A stretch of DNA of 14,116 nucleotides from Desulfurivibrio alkaliphilus (lineage in GTDB: Bacteria > Desulfobacterota > Desulfobulbia > Desulfobulbales > Desulfurivibrionaceae), in contig DSDS01000136.1 of assembly GCA_011048585.1 (NCBI GenBank), positions 1 to 14,116 of the forward strand, written 5' to 3'. The position numbers were made by a program, and so were the translations under genes. The notes beneath the pieces were generated by a model that did not search any database, was not told the DNA's origin, and saw nothing but the letters and a program-made list of their open reading frames with translations. Every line of letters begins with the position of its first letter. The stretch's first letter is position 1. Of the stretch, positions 6,227-13,553 are shown in pieces.

Positions 6227-7830
6227 GCGACGTGCATCGGTTGGCCCTGGCCGCCGTCAGCGGCCTCCTGCTCTATCTCTCCTCGCCGGGCTCCGGCGGC
6301 CACGGCCTGATCGCTTGGTTGGCCCTGGTTCCGTTGCTGCTGGCAACCCGCGGCCTCACCTCCTGGCGCCACTCCGCCCTGCTGGGCCTGCTGGCCGGGC
6401 TGATCTACCATCTCCCCCTCCTGCGCTGGATCATGGTGGTGCTGGGGGAACACGGCGGCGTGGCCACTCCAGTGGCGGCCCTGGCCCTGCTCCTGCTGGC
6501 TCTTTACATGAGTCTCTACCTCGCCCTGCTGACCGCCCTGCTGCCGCTGCTTACCCCCTGGGGCACCCCCCCCGACCGGGGCCGGAGCGACCGGCTGGCC
6601 CTGCTGGTCATGCCCTGGGCGGTGCCGGTGATCTGGGTGGGGCTGGATCTGCTGCGCTCCCGGCTCTTCACCGGCTTTCCCTGGCAGGATCTTGCCTACA
6701 GCCAGTATCAGTTCCCCCTGCTGATCCAGGCCGCCGATCTGGCCGGCCATTACGGGATCAGCTTTGTCATCGTCCTGGTCAACACCCTGCTGGCCCTGCT
6801 GCTCAGTCGCACCCAACCCCGCCAAGGTTTTCCGCTCCCAATGCTGCCCGCCCTGCTGCTGCCCGTCGCCCTGCTGCTGTATGGTCCCTGGCGCCTGGCC
6901 CAGTTGGAGCAAGACGCTTTGCCCGCCACCATGGTCAGTATCATCCAGAGCAACATCGCCCAGTATGACAAGTGGGACCATGACCAGCAAACTGCCACCG
7001 TGGAGCGCTACCTGGAGTTAAGCCGGCAGGCCTTGGCCGCCGAGCCGGAACTGATCGTCTGGCCGGAAACGGCCCTCCCGTTCTTCCCACTGGAGCACAA
7101 GCTTTTTCAGCGGGTGGAAGTTTTCGCCGCCGGCCAGGAGAGGAGCTGCCTGCTGGTGGGGGCGCCCCACCGGGAAAGGGACACCGCCGGGATTATCCGA
7201 TATTTCAACAGCGCCCTGCTGCTCAGCCCCGTCGAGCCCGGCCAGGAGACGGATCCCTTGGTCGGTATCTATCACAAGCAGCACCTGGTGCCTTTTGGCG
7301 AGTATATTCCCCTGCGCCGCCTGCTCCCCTTCTTCGCCCCCATCGTCGAGACCCTGGGCGACTTCAGCCCCGGCCCCGGCCCGACCCTGCTCAACTGCAA
7401 CCAGCGCCGGCTGGGAGTGCTGATCTGCTATGAGGCGATCTTTCCCCGCTTGGCCCGGCAGATGACCGCCGCCGGCGCCGACCTGCTGATCAACATCACC
7501 AATGACGCCTGGTTCGGCCCCACCAATGCCCCCCACCAGCACCTCTCCATGGCGGTGCTGCGGAGCGTGGAAAACCGCCGCTCGCTGGCCCGGGCCGCCA
7601 ACACCGGCATCAGCGCCCTGGTGGGTTCCGACGGCCGGATCCGCCAGGCCACCGCCCTGTTTGTCGCCGACCAGCGCAGCGCCCTGCTTCCCCTCCCGGC
7701 CCATTCCGGGCAGGTTAGCCTCTTTACCACCGGCGGCCATCTCTTCGCGCCCGGGTGCCTGTTGCTGCTTATTGCTGGCATTATTTGGCGACTTTATGTT
7801 AAACTAAGAAGTTCTAAATATCAGCTCTAA
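6223..7830 (+). CDS. lnt: Apolipoprotein N-acyltransferase
   Basis: A 535-residue inner-membrane enzyme that adds the third acyl chain to the N-terminal cysteine of lipoproteins. The first ~225 residues are strongly hydrophobic with several membrane spans. The nitrilase-like domain follows from about 235, and a last hydrophobic segment sits near 505-525. The catalytic triad is visible: E282 in VWPETALPF, K352 in YHKQHLVPFGEY, and C402 in LICYEAIFP. ITNDAWFG (425-432) is the other family landmark. Length is slightly above E. coli Lnt (512). The GTG start at 6223 overlaps the corC stop by four bases, so translation is probably coupled; GTG at 6232 is a possible later start. The last ~60 bases of the gene are unusually AT-rich for this window. 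Confidence 0.96.
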   Translation: MSDVHRLALAAVSGLLLYLSSPGSGGHGLIAWLALVPLLLATRGLTSWRHSALLGLLAGLIYHLPLLRWIMVVLGEHGGVATPVAALALLLLALYMSLYLALLTALLPLLTPWGTPPDRGRSDRLALLVMPWAVPVIWVGLDLLRSRLFTGFPWQDLAYSQYQFPLLIQAADLAGHYGISFVIVLVNTLLALLLSRTQPRQGFPLPMLPALLLPVALLLYGPWRLAQLEQDALPATMVSIIQSNIAQYDKWDHDQQTATVERYLELSRQALAAEPELIVWPETALPFFPLEHKLFQRVEVFAAGQERSCLLVGAPHRERDTAGIIRYFNSALLLSPVEPGQETDPLVGIYHKQHLVPFGEYIPLRRLLPFFAPIVETLGDFSPGPGPTLLNCNQRRLGVLICYEAIFPRLARQMTAAGADLLINITNDAWFGPTNAPHQHLSMAVLRSVENRRSLARAANTGISALVGSDGRIRQATALFVADQRSALLPLPAHSGQVSLFTTGGHLFAPGCLLLLIAGIIWRLYVKLRSSKYQL

Positions 7831-7831
7831 A

Positions 7832-7847
7832 GGGCGATTATGCGCCC
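7832..7847 (+). other. Small hairpin between lnt and prfB
   Basis: GGGCG and CGCCC form a perfect 5-base stem with a 6-base loop directly after the lnt stop. No run of T follows, so it does not look like an intrinsic terminator. It may simply be a small structure in the prfB leader. Confidence 0.25.
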
Positions 7848-7871
7848 CAACCAGCCGCAAAGGAAATCGCA

Positions 7872-8979
7872 ATGAGTATCAGCAACGCCGCCGAACTGAG
7901 GGAAAAATCTGCCAATCTCAAAGCCCGCCTCCTTACCCTGCGGAGCCATCTTTGACTTGGACAACAAGCTGCTCCGCATCCAGGAGCTGGAACATCGCAG
8001 TGCCGCTCCCGACTTCTGGAACAACCCCGATCAGGCCGCCGTCGTCCAGAAGGAGCAGGGGGCCCTGCAAAACATCGTCGACGCCTTCAACGAGGTCAAC
8101 AGCGCCTGGGAAGACACCGATCTGTTGCTTGAGCTGGCCGTGGCCGAGGGTGACCGCGAGGTGGAACAGGAGGTGGCCCGCAGCCTGACCAAACTGGATA
8201 ACCGGATCGAAAATCTGGAGCTTGAGTGCATGTTCAATGGCGAACATGACTTGAATAACGCCATTCTAACCATCCACGCCGGAGCCGGAGGCACCGAGGC
8301 CCAGGACTGGGTGGAGATTCTCCTGCGGATGTACCTGCGCTGGACCGAGCACAAAGGTTTCGCCACCGAAATCGTCGATATCCTGCCCGGGGATGAGGCC
8401 GGCATCAAAAGCGTCACCGTGATGGTCAAGGGCCGCTGGGCCTACGGCTACCTGCGTTCGGAGATGGGGATCCACCGCATGGTAAGGATCTCCCCCTTCG
8501 ATGCCGGCGGGCGGCGGCACACCTCCTTTGCCTCGGTATTTGTCTTCCCGGAACTGGACGATGATATCGAAGTGGAGATCAACGACAAGGATCTGCGGAT
8601 CGACACCTACCGGGCCAGCGGGGCCGGCGGCCAGCACGTCAACAAGACCAGCTCGGCCATCCGGATCACCCATCTGCCCAGCGGCATCGTGGCCCAGTGC
8701 CAGAGTGAGCGCAGCCAGCACCGCAACAAGGACACCGCCATGAAGATGCTCAAGGCCCAGCTCTACGAACGGGAGCAGGCCAACCGCCGGGAGGAGCAGG
8801 AGCACCTCCATGGCGACAAGAAGGAGATCGCCTGGGGCAGCCAGATCCGCTCCTACGTGATGCAGCCCTACCGGCTGGTCAAGGATCACCGCACCAACCA
8901 CGAAACCGGCAACGTGGACAGCGTGCTCGACGGCAACTTGGATCCCCTGATCAAGTCGTACCTGCTTTGGCAACATTAA
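7872..8979 (+). CDS. prfB: Peptide chain release factor 2, made by programmed +1 frameshift
   Basis: Release factor 2 reads UAA and UGA stop codons and triggers peptide release. Frame one runs from ATG 7872 (AAAGGA upstream at 7859-7864) for 27 codons to CTT, then an in-frame TGA at 7953-7955. A +1 shift at CTT TGA C continues in the next frame from GAC at 7954 to TAA at 8977-8979, giving 368 residues (E. coli 365). The long second frame alone lacks a proper N-terminus and would start at TTG 7957. The body shows GTEAQDW, SPFDAGGRRHTSF with the SPF stop-codon recognition tripeptide, and GAGGQHVNKT with the catalytic GGQ. The frameshift autoregulates the protein: low release-factor levels favour the shift. 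Gene position after lnt is familiar from related bacteria. The DNA just upstream, at the end of lnt, is AT-rich and could hold an extra promoter, but I found no convincing pair of boxes. Confidence 0.96.
7941..7956 (+). promoter_or_regulatory. prfB programmed +1 frameshift site
   Basis: CGGAGCCATCTTTGAC contains the conserved slippery CTT TGA C. Just upstream GGAG can act as the internal Shine-Dalgarno-like stimulator; in E. coli this is a stronger AGGGGG three bases before CTT. Here it is shorter and four bases away. Confidence 0.93.
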
Positions 8980-8991
8980 AGGCCGGCTCCG

Positions 8992-9006
8992 AAGGAGGTC
9001 CCGGAG
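8992..9006 (+). promoter_or_regulatory. Strong ribosome binding site of the glcF-like gene
   Basis: AAGGAGGT (8992-8999) is a full match to the anti-Shine-Dalgarno but lies 11 bases before ATG 9011; a second GGAG at 9003-9006 is 4 bases before it. Both support ATG 9011 as the start, 31 bases after the prfB stop. Confidence 0.6.
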
Positions 9007-9010
9007 AGCG

Positions 9011-10264
9011 ATGAAAAAGCGACCCCAGTCGGCGGCCAACCCCGGCGAAACACCGGCCTGCGCCAAATGCGGGGCCTGTTCCGCCGTCTGCCCGGTCTAT
9101 CGGGTCACCGGTCGGGAGTATCACACCGGCCGGGGCAAACTGCACCTGCTGGAAAAGCTTGACCCGGCCACCGCCTCGGCCGCCTACGCCGAGATCCTTT
9201 CCCGCTGCCTGCTCTGCGGGGCCTGCAGCGCCGTGTGCAGCCGCAAAATCCCGGTGGCCGCCCAACTTGCCGCCGCCCGGGCCGAATTAAACCGCAGCGC
9301 CGGCGAGCGGGCGCTGATGCGCCATCTCGTCGGCGATCTGCTGGCCAGACCCCGACTGCTGGAAATCCTGGCCCCGCTGGCCCGGCGGTTTAATTCGGCC
9401 CCAATTCCCGCCGATTCCGGGCTCAATCTGCGCCTGGGCCTGCCCCCGCAACCGCCGGCCAGACCGGAAAAGCCAGGGGAACCGGCCATGGCATCTTCAA
9501 CCACCACCCCCTACCTCTTTGCCGGCTGTTACGGAACTTATCTCGACCCCGCCATCGGCCAAGCGGTTCAATCGTTGCTGGGCAAGGTCGGGCTTGAGCC
9601 ACCCCAACGGGCCACCGGCTGGGGCTGTTGCGGCCTGGCGGCCCATAGCGCCGGGCGTCTGAATGAGGCCAGAAGACTGGCCCGGCGCAATATCGCCGCC
9701 CATCCCGGCCCCGCCCCCATCGTGGTCTCCTGCGCCTCCTGCGCCGCCCACCTGAGCCACTATCCCCAACTACTAGCCGACGACGAACAGTGGCGCCCCA
9801 AGGCGGAGGAGTTTGCCGGCCGGATCAAGGAATTTTCCCTCTTTCTCCAGGAGAATAGCGCCGACCGCCCCTTGTCGCCAGCCTCGGGGCAAGGGCCAGA
9901 GGCCGGACCACGGTTGAAAATCCTCTATCACGACCCCTGCCACCTGCGTTTTATGCTGCCGATTACCAAGCCACCCCGCGAACTCCTGGCCGCACTACCG
10001 CAAATCGAGCTGGTGGAACTGCCCCAGGGGCCCCGCTGCTGCGGCCATGGCGGCCTTTTCAACCTGGCCCACCCCGCCGATGCCGAGGCCATTCTGGCGG
10101 AACTGGCCGCCGAGTGCCGCCAAAGCGGGGCCGAAATCGTCACCAACACCTGCTCCGGCTGCCTGCTGCACTGGCAAAAAGCGGCCGCCCGACAACTGGT
10201 CCCGGCCCGGGTTCTCCATCTGGCGATCCTGCTCGACCGCCTGACCTCTTCCCGGCGGAGCTAA
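9011..10264 (+). CDS. GlcF/LutA-like iron-sulfur protein with two CCG domains
   Basis: A 417-residue cytoplasmic electron-transfer subunit of the glycolate/lactate oxidase type. Two 4Fe-4S motifs lie near the N-terminus: C17-x2-C20-x2-C23-x3-C27-P, and C66-x2-C69-x2-C72-x3-C76 followed by serine, not proline. A proline-rich linker (about 130-165) leads into two cysteine-rich CCG domains. The first has AGCYG (171-175), GWGCCG (204-208) and CASC (241-244). The second has HDPCH (308-311 region), RCCGHGG (342-348) and CSGC (381-384). Length matches E. coli GlcF (407). Such proteins pass electrons from a GlcD-like flavoprotein to the quinone pool or another partner. No flavoprotein is present in this window, so the substrate (glycolate, lactate or other) cannot be assigned. 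It probably shares a transcript with prfB. Confidence 0.85.
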   Translation: MKKRPQSAANPGETPACAKCGACSAVCPVYRVTGREYHTGRGKLHLLEKLDPATASAAYAEILSRCLLCGACSAVCSRKIPVAAQLAAARAELNRSAGERALMRHLVGDLLARPRLLEILAPLARRFNSAPIPADSGLNLRLGLPPQPPARPEKPGEPAMASSTTTPYLFAGCYGTYLDPAIGQAVQSLLGKVGLEPPQRATGWGCCGLAAHSAGRLNEARRLARRNIAAHPGPAPIVVSCASCAAHLSHYPQLLADDEQWRPKAEEFAGRIKEFSLFLQENSADRPLSPASGQGPEAGPRLKILYHDPCHLRFMLPITKPPRELLAALPQIELVELPQGPRCCGHGGLFNLAHPADAEAILAELAAECRQSGAEIVTNTCSGCLLHWQKAAARQLVPARVLHLAILLDRLTSSRRS

Positions 10265-10281
10265 AGGAGCTGTCTCAACCC

Positions 10282-10309
10282 TTGCGCATTTCGCCCCACC
10301 CTATATAAT
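10282..10309 (+). promoter_or_regulatory. Candidate promoter of the DsbA-like gene
   Basis: A perfect -10 box TATAAT (10304-10309) follows TTGCGC (10282-10287; three of six to consensus) after 16 bases, about 60 bases before the GTG start at 10370. It suggests the DsbA-like/phoH/ybeY-pdxJ group is transcribed separately from the glcF-like gene. A small inverted repeat, GTTTTC (10318-10323) and GAAAAC (10336-10341), falls at the start of the predicted leader. Confidence 0.55.
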
Positions 10310-10369
10310 GGTTGCTCGTTTTCAGTCCTCGGCGCGAAAACAGAAAAATCACCCCGAAAAGGAGACCCC

Positions 10370-11224
10370 GTGTCATTTTGTCGTTTTCTGGTTAGCCTAC
10401 TTCTTGCCTTCTGCTCCCTTATTGCCCCTCTCCACCCGGCTGGCGCCCAGATTTCCTGGGAGGTGGAACGGACCATCACCTCGCCGGAAAAGATTGTCGA
10501 TCTGGCCTCATCCTTGGACGGCAGCCGGCTCTATCTGCTGACCCGGGATGGGCTGGTCCGGGTTTACGACGGGGAAGGCAACTTGACCGGGACCATTCCG
10601 GTGGGCAAGGGTGTGGAGCGAATTAAGGCCGTGGGCCTGCAGGCCGCCGGAATTCCGGAAAGACTGTTGGTGGCCGAAGGGAGCCAGGTCAGGGAGATCT
10701 CCCTCCAGTTCGCGGTGAAGATCGATATTGACGGCGCCCCTTTCCTCGGCACCGCCGATGCCCCGATCACCATCGTCGAATTCAGCGACTTCCAGTGCCC
10801 CTTCTGCGCCCGAGTCAAACCCCTGATTGAAGAGGTGATGCGGCGCAACCCCGACCAGGTGAAGGTGGTCTTCAAACATTTCCCCCTGCCCTCTCACCAG
10901 CTGGCCCGCCCGGCGGCGGCGGCGGCCATGGCCGCCCAGAACCAGGGTAAGTTCTGGGAGATGCACGACCGGATATTCGCGGCCCAGAAGGAGTTGAGCC
11001 CGGCAAAAATTCGAGTCCTGGCCCAGGAGCTGCAGTTGGACATGGACCGCTTCGACCGCGACATCAAAAGCCCGGAGATGACCCGCCGCCTGGAAAAGGA
11101 GATCGCCGACGGCCGACAGGCCAGAGTACGCGGCACCCCGGCCCTGTTCGTCAACGGCCGGCCGGTGACCCAACGCACCCCGGAGGGGATTCAGCAGATG
11201 ATCGACGAAATCCTGGGCCGATAA
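10370..11224 (+). CDS. Secreted DsbA-family thioredoxin-fold protein with N-terminal extension
   Basis: A 284-residue envelope protein. Residues 1-26 are a signal peptide with a hydrophobic core and an AGA-Q cleavage site. Residues 28-115 form an extension with one beta-propeller-like blade (LDGSRLYLLTRDGLVRVYD). From about 120 a DsbA/DsbG-like thioredoxin domain begins: FSDFQCPFC with the redox pair C143-x-x-C146 (CPFC), a helical insert (about 175-245), and the cis-proline loop RGTPALFVNG with P257. It should exchange disulfides in the periplasm; oxidase or isomerase direction cannot be told from sequence. The GTG start is supported by AAAAGGAG five bases upstream. It follows a likely promoter of its own and precedes phoH by 43 bases. 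No DsbB/VKOR partner is in the window. Fold assignment is confident, gene name is not. Confidence 0.85.
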   Translation: MSFCRFLVSLLLAFCSLIAPLHPAGAQISWEVERTITSPEKIVDLASSLDGSRLYLLTRDGLVRVYDGEGNLTGTIPVGKGVERIKAVGLQAAGIPERLLVAEGSQVREISLQFAVKIDIDGAPFLGTADAPITIVEFSDFQCPFCARVKPLIEEVMRRNPDQVKVVFKHFPLPSHQLARPAAAAAMAAQNQGKFWEMHDRIFAAQKELSPAKIRVLAQELQLDMDRFDRDIKSPEMTRRLEKEIADGRQARVRGTPALFVNGRPVTQRTPEGIQQMIDEILGR

Positions 11225-11267
11225 CCCACCCGTAAACGACCACCACTCAGCTCGGGAGCCGTCCTGT

Positions 11268-12227
11268 TTGACCAGAGAAGAGATCACTTTTGCCGACAAT
11301 CACCTGGCCCTGCTCCTCTACGGCGATCTCAACCGCAACCTGAAGATCATCGAGGAGAGCGGCGGGGTGGAGATCCAAGCGCGAGGCGCTACCCTTACCC
11401 TCAGCGGCCGGGAACACGAGGTGGCCCTGGCCGCCTCGGCCCTGCACAAGCTCTATGAGCTGATCCGGGCCGGTTATCCCCTCTACCCCCCCGACGTGGC
11501 CTACGCCATGCGGGTGCTGGAGGCCTCACCCAAGGCGGTACTCAAGGATATCTTCCTGGACAAGGTCTATATCACCGCCGAGCACAAGGTGATTTCACCC
11601 AAAAGTATCAACCAGAAACACTATATCGACGCCATCCGCCGGCACGACATCGTCTTCGGTATCGGACCGGCGGGTACCGGCAAAACCTATCTGGCGGTGG
11701 CCATGGCGGCGGCGGCCTACGCTGCCCGCCAGGTCAAGTCGATCATTCTGGCTCGGCCGGCGGTGGAAGCCGGTGAACGGCTGGGCTTTCTTCCCGGAGA
11801 TCTGGCCCAGAAGGTCAACCCCTACCTCCGTCCCCTGCAGGACGCCCTCCAGGATATGCTGGGGTCCGGCCGGGCCTCGGAACTGCTGGAGGAGGGAGTG
11901 ATCGAAATCGCCCCCTTGGCCTTCATGCGGGGGCGCACCCTTAACAATGCCTTTGTGATCCTCGATGAGGCCCAGAACACCACCTCCGAACAGATGAAGA
12001 TGTTTCTGACTCGACTGGGTTTCGACTCAAAGGCGGTGATCACCGGCGATATCACCCAGGTTGACCTGCCGCCGGAGAAAAGATCGGGCCTGGTGGAGGC
12101 CCGGCGCCTGCTGAGCAAGATCGGCGGCATCGGTTTCTGTGACTTCAGCGAGGTCGATGTGGTCCGCCACCCCCTGGTGCAGAAGATTATCCTGGCCTAC
12201 GCCAAACAGGAGCAGCGCCGAAAATGA
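11268..12227 (+). CDS. phoH: PhoH-family ATPase (YbeZ)
   Basis: A 319-residue cytoplasmic P-loop ATPase. The N-terminal third carries a KH-like stretch; the core has Walker A GPAGTGKT (133-140), ARPAVEAGERLGFLPGD (162-178), Walker B VILDEAQN (230-237) and ITGDITQVDLP (258-268). Members of this family act with YbeY in ribosomal RNA and ribosome quality processing in bacteria that pair the genes. The start is TTG at 11268 with GGGAG nine bases upstream; the first in-frame ATG is at residue 81, too far inside. The stop overlaps the start of the next gene (ATGA), giving tight coupling to ybeY. Confidence 0.95.
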   Translation: MTREEITFADNHLALLLYGDLNRNLKIIEESGGVEIQARGATLTLSGREHEVALAASALHKLYELIRAGYPLYPPDVAYAMRVLEASPKAVLKDIFLDKVYITAEHKVISPKSINQKHYIDAIRRHDIVFGIGPAGTGKTYLAVAMAAAAYAARQVKSIILARPAVEAGERLGFLPGDLAQKVNPYLRPLQDALQDMLGSGRASELLEEGVIEIAPLAFMRGRTLNNAFVILDEAQNTTSEQMKMFLTRLGFDSKAVITGDITQVDLPPEKRSGLVEARRLLSKIGGIGFCDFSEVDVVRHPLVQKIILAYAKQEQRRK

Positions 12228-13411
12228 CGGTCCTGCTCACTCATCAGGGGGGGGAGATCAGCCCCCGGGAGCTGGAGCGGCTACAAAGCCGGGCCGGCCT
12301 GCTGCTTAACCTCTGTCGCCGCCCTCGGGCCGAACTGAGCGTCCTGCTGGTGGACGACGAGCGGATGCAAGGGCTCAACGCCCAATACCGGAACAAGGAC
12401 CGCCCCACCAATGTGCTGGCCTTCCCTCAACAGACCGGGGAGGCCGACTTGGCTGCCGGCGCTGGCGGCGGTCCCGATCTGTTGGGGGACGTGGTGATCT
12501 CCCTGCCAACCGCCGCCCGGGAGGCGGCGACCCAGGGGATCACCTTTGAGCGCCGCCTGGCCTGGCTGCTGATCCACGGCCTGCTTCACCTGCTGGGCCA
12601 CGACCACGAACGCTCGGAACAGGACGCCGCGGCCATGGGGGCCGCCGAACAACAACTGCTGGGACAACTGACCAGCGCGGAGAGGAGAAGCAAAATGATT
12701 CAGCTTGCCGTCAATGTCGATCATGTGGCAACCCTGCGCCAGGCCAGGGGCATCAATGAACCGGACCCGGTTTTGGCCGCGGGGATCTGCGAACTGGCCG
12801 GGGCCTCGGGGATTGTCATCCATCTGCGGGAGGATCGCCGCCATATCCAAGACCGTGATCTGCTCCTGCTCCGCCAGACCGTAAAAAGCAAACTCAATCT
12901 TGAAATGGCCGCCGCCGCAGAGATCATCGCCATGGCGCTCAAGGTGAAGCCGGACATGGTTACCCTGGTGCCGGAAAAGCGGCGGGAGCTGACCACCGAG
13001 GGGGGACTGAACGTCTCCGGCCAGCGCAAGAAACTGGCCAAGGTGATCAAGGATCTCAACCGGGCCAGGATCCCGGTCAGCCTCTTCATCGATCCGGACC
13101 CGACCCAGATCGCGGCGGCGGCCGAGGTTGGAGCCACCTTCGTCGAGATCCATACCGGCCGCTACTGCGACGCCACTGGTGATGCCGAGCGGGACCGGGA
13201 GTTCGCCCTGGTGGCGGCGGCGGCGGAAGAGGCCCTGGCCGCCGGACTGAGGGTCAACGCCGGCCACGGCCTCAACTATCTTAATACCGGCCGAATCGCC
13301 GCCCTGGGCACCATCGAAGAGTTGAGCATCGGCCACGCGATCATGGCCCGGGCGATCATGGTGGGACTGGAAAGGGCGGTAAAAGAGATGCTGGCTATTA
13401 TCCACTCCTGA
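12224..13411 (+). CDS. YbeY endoribonuclease fused in frame to PdxJ
   Basis: One uninterrupted 395-codon frame joins two enzymes that are normally separate. Residues 1-150 are YbeY, the rRNA-maturation RNase: YRNKDRPTNVLAFP, LLGDVVIS and the metal site H118-x3-H122-x5-H128. Residues 158-395 are a full-length PdxJ, which condenses 1-deoxyxylulose 5-phosphate and 3-amino-2-oxopropyl phosphate to pyridoxine 5'-phosphate: VNVDHVATLRQARG, IHLREDRRHI (H200, R202, H207), NLEMA (E227), VNAGHGLNYLN (H348) and ELSIGHAIMARAIM. The join is about 8-15 residues (QLTSAERRSK) with no stop. Methionine 158, at 12695, sits exactly at the usual PdxJ start behind a strong ribosome binding site, so free PdxJ may also be made. 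The start ATG overlaps the phoH stop. The genes may have been adjacent ones that lost a stop codon, or a stop may be hidden by a sequencing indel. Confidence 0.92.
   Translation: MTVLLTHQGGEISPRELERLQSRAGLLLNLCRRPRAELSVLLVDDERMQGLNAQYRNKDRPTNVLAFPQQTGEADLAAGAGGGPDLLGDVVISLPTAAREAATQGITFERRLAWLLIHGLLHLLGHDHERSEQDAAAMGAAEQQLLGQLTSAERRSKMIQLAVNVDHVATLRQARGINEPDPVLAAGICELAGASGIVIHLREDRRHIQDRDLLLLRQTVKSKLNLEMAAAAEIIAMALKVKPDMVTLVPEKRRELTTEGGLNVSGQRKKLAKVIKDLNRARIPVSLFIDPDPTQIAAAAEVGATFVEIHTGRYCDATGDAERDREFALVAAAAEEALAAGLRVNAGHGLNYLNTGRIAALGTIEELSIGHAIMARAIMVGLERAVKEMLAIIHS
12682..12697 (+). promoter_or_regulatory. pdxJ: Internal ribosome binding site and start for PdxJ within the fusion
   Basis: GAGGAGAAGCAAA precedes ATG at 12695-12697, the codon that begins the standard PdxJ sequence (MIQLAVNVDH). 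Spacing from GAGGAG to the ATG is about 7 bases. This would allow PdxJ to be made as a separate 238-residue protein from 12695 to 13411 as well as part of the fusion. Confidence 0.65.
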
Positions 13412-13428
13412 CCGGCGCCATCTTGAAA

Positions 13429-13461
13429 TTACCGCTTTTTCGTTGACAAGCATGGCGGTAA
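13429..13461. repeat. 7-base inverted repeat after pdxJ
   Basis: TTACCGC (13429-13435) and GCGGTAA (13455-13461) are perfectly complementary around a 19-base loop that begins with TTTTT and contains TTGACA. It lies 18 bases after the ybeY-pdxJ stop. It is not a classical intrinsic terminator on either strand because no T run follows the stem. Confidence 0.4.
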
Positions 13462-13472
13462 CGTCCGACAAT
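13443..13472 (+). promoter_or_regulatory. Possible promoter in the pdxJ-DUF342 gap
   Basis: A perfect -35 box TTGACA (13443-13448) is followed after 18 bases by GACAAT (13467-13472), four of six to the -10 consensus. Transcription would start near 13479, at the base of the next stem-loop. The -10 box is poor, so this may be chance. Confidence 0.25.
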
Positions 13473-13510
13473 GCCTTTGCTTTGCCCTGATTAAGACAAA
13501 GCGGCCATTG
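13469..13510. repeat. Long stem-loop, 13 paired bases with two small bulges
   Basis: CAATGCC-TTT-GCTTTG (13469-13484) pairs with CAAAGC-GGC-C-ATTG (13497-13510), leaving a 12-base loop, a TTT bulge on one side and a single C bulge on the other. It sits between convergent genes. No T run follows on either strand. It may be a Rho-assisted 3' end for one or both operons, or part of a small RNA. Confidence 0.45.
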
Positions 13511-13553
13511 GCATCATCCCTCGCCTATCCTCTCCTGCAAAAGGAGGGAAACC

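Noticed and set aside
7772..7800. Promoter for prfB in the AT-rich end of lnt (TTGCTG, 17 bases, TATGTT)
   Set aside because: Only three and four matches to the consensus boxes; too weak to list.
7953..7955. In-frame TGA in prfB as a nonsense mutation or pseudogene
   Set aside because: Its position and context match the programmed frameshift site of RF2.
7957..8979. prfB read as a normal gene starting at TTG 7957
   Set aside because: The upstream 27 codons, the ribosome binding site and CTT TGA C show the standard RF2 frameshift arrangement, so the gene begins at 7872.
12901..13260. GGCGGCGG/GCCGCC-type runs as repeats
   Set aside because: They are alanine and glycine codons in GC-rich genes, not a repeat array.
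12281..13471. 396-codon minus-strand open frame
   Set aside because: It lies opposite the YbeY-PdxJ frame, in which both enzymes' active-site motifs are intact, and has no family motif.
13429..13510. Classical intrinsic terminator for pdxJ or the DUF342 gene
   Set aside because: The stems are good but no T run follows on either strand.
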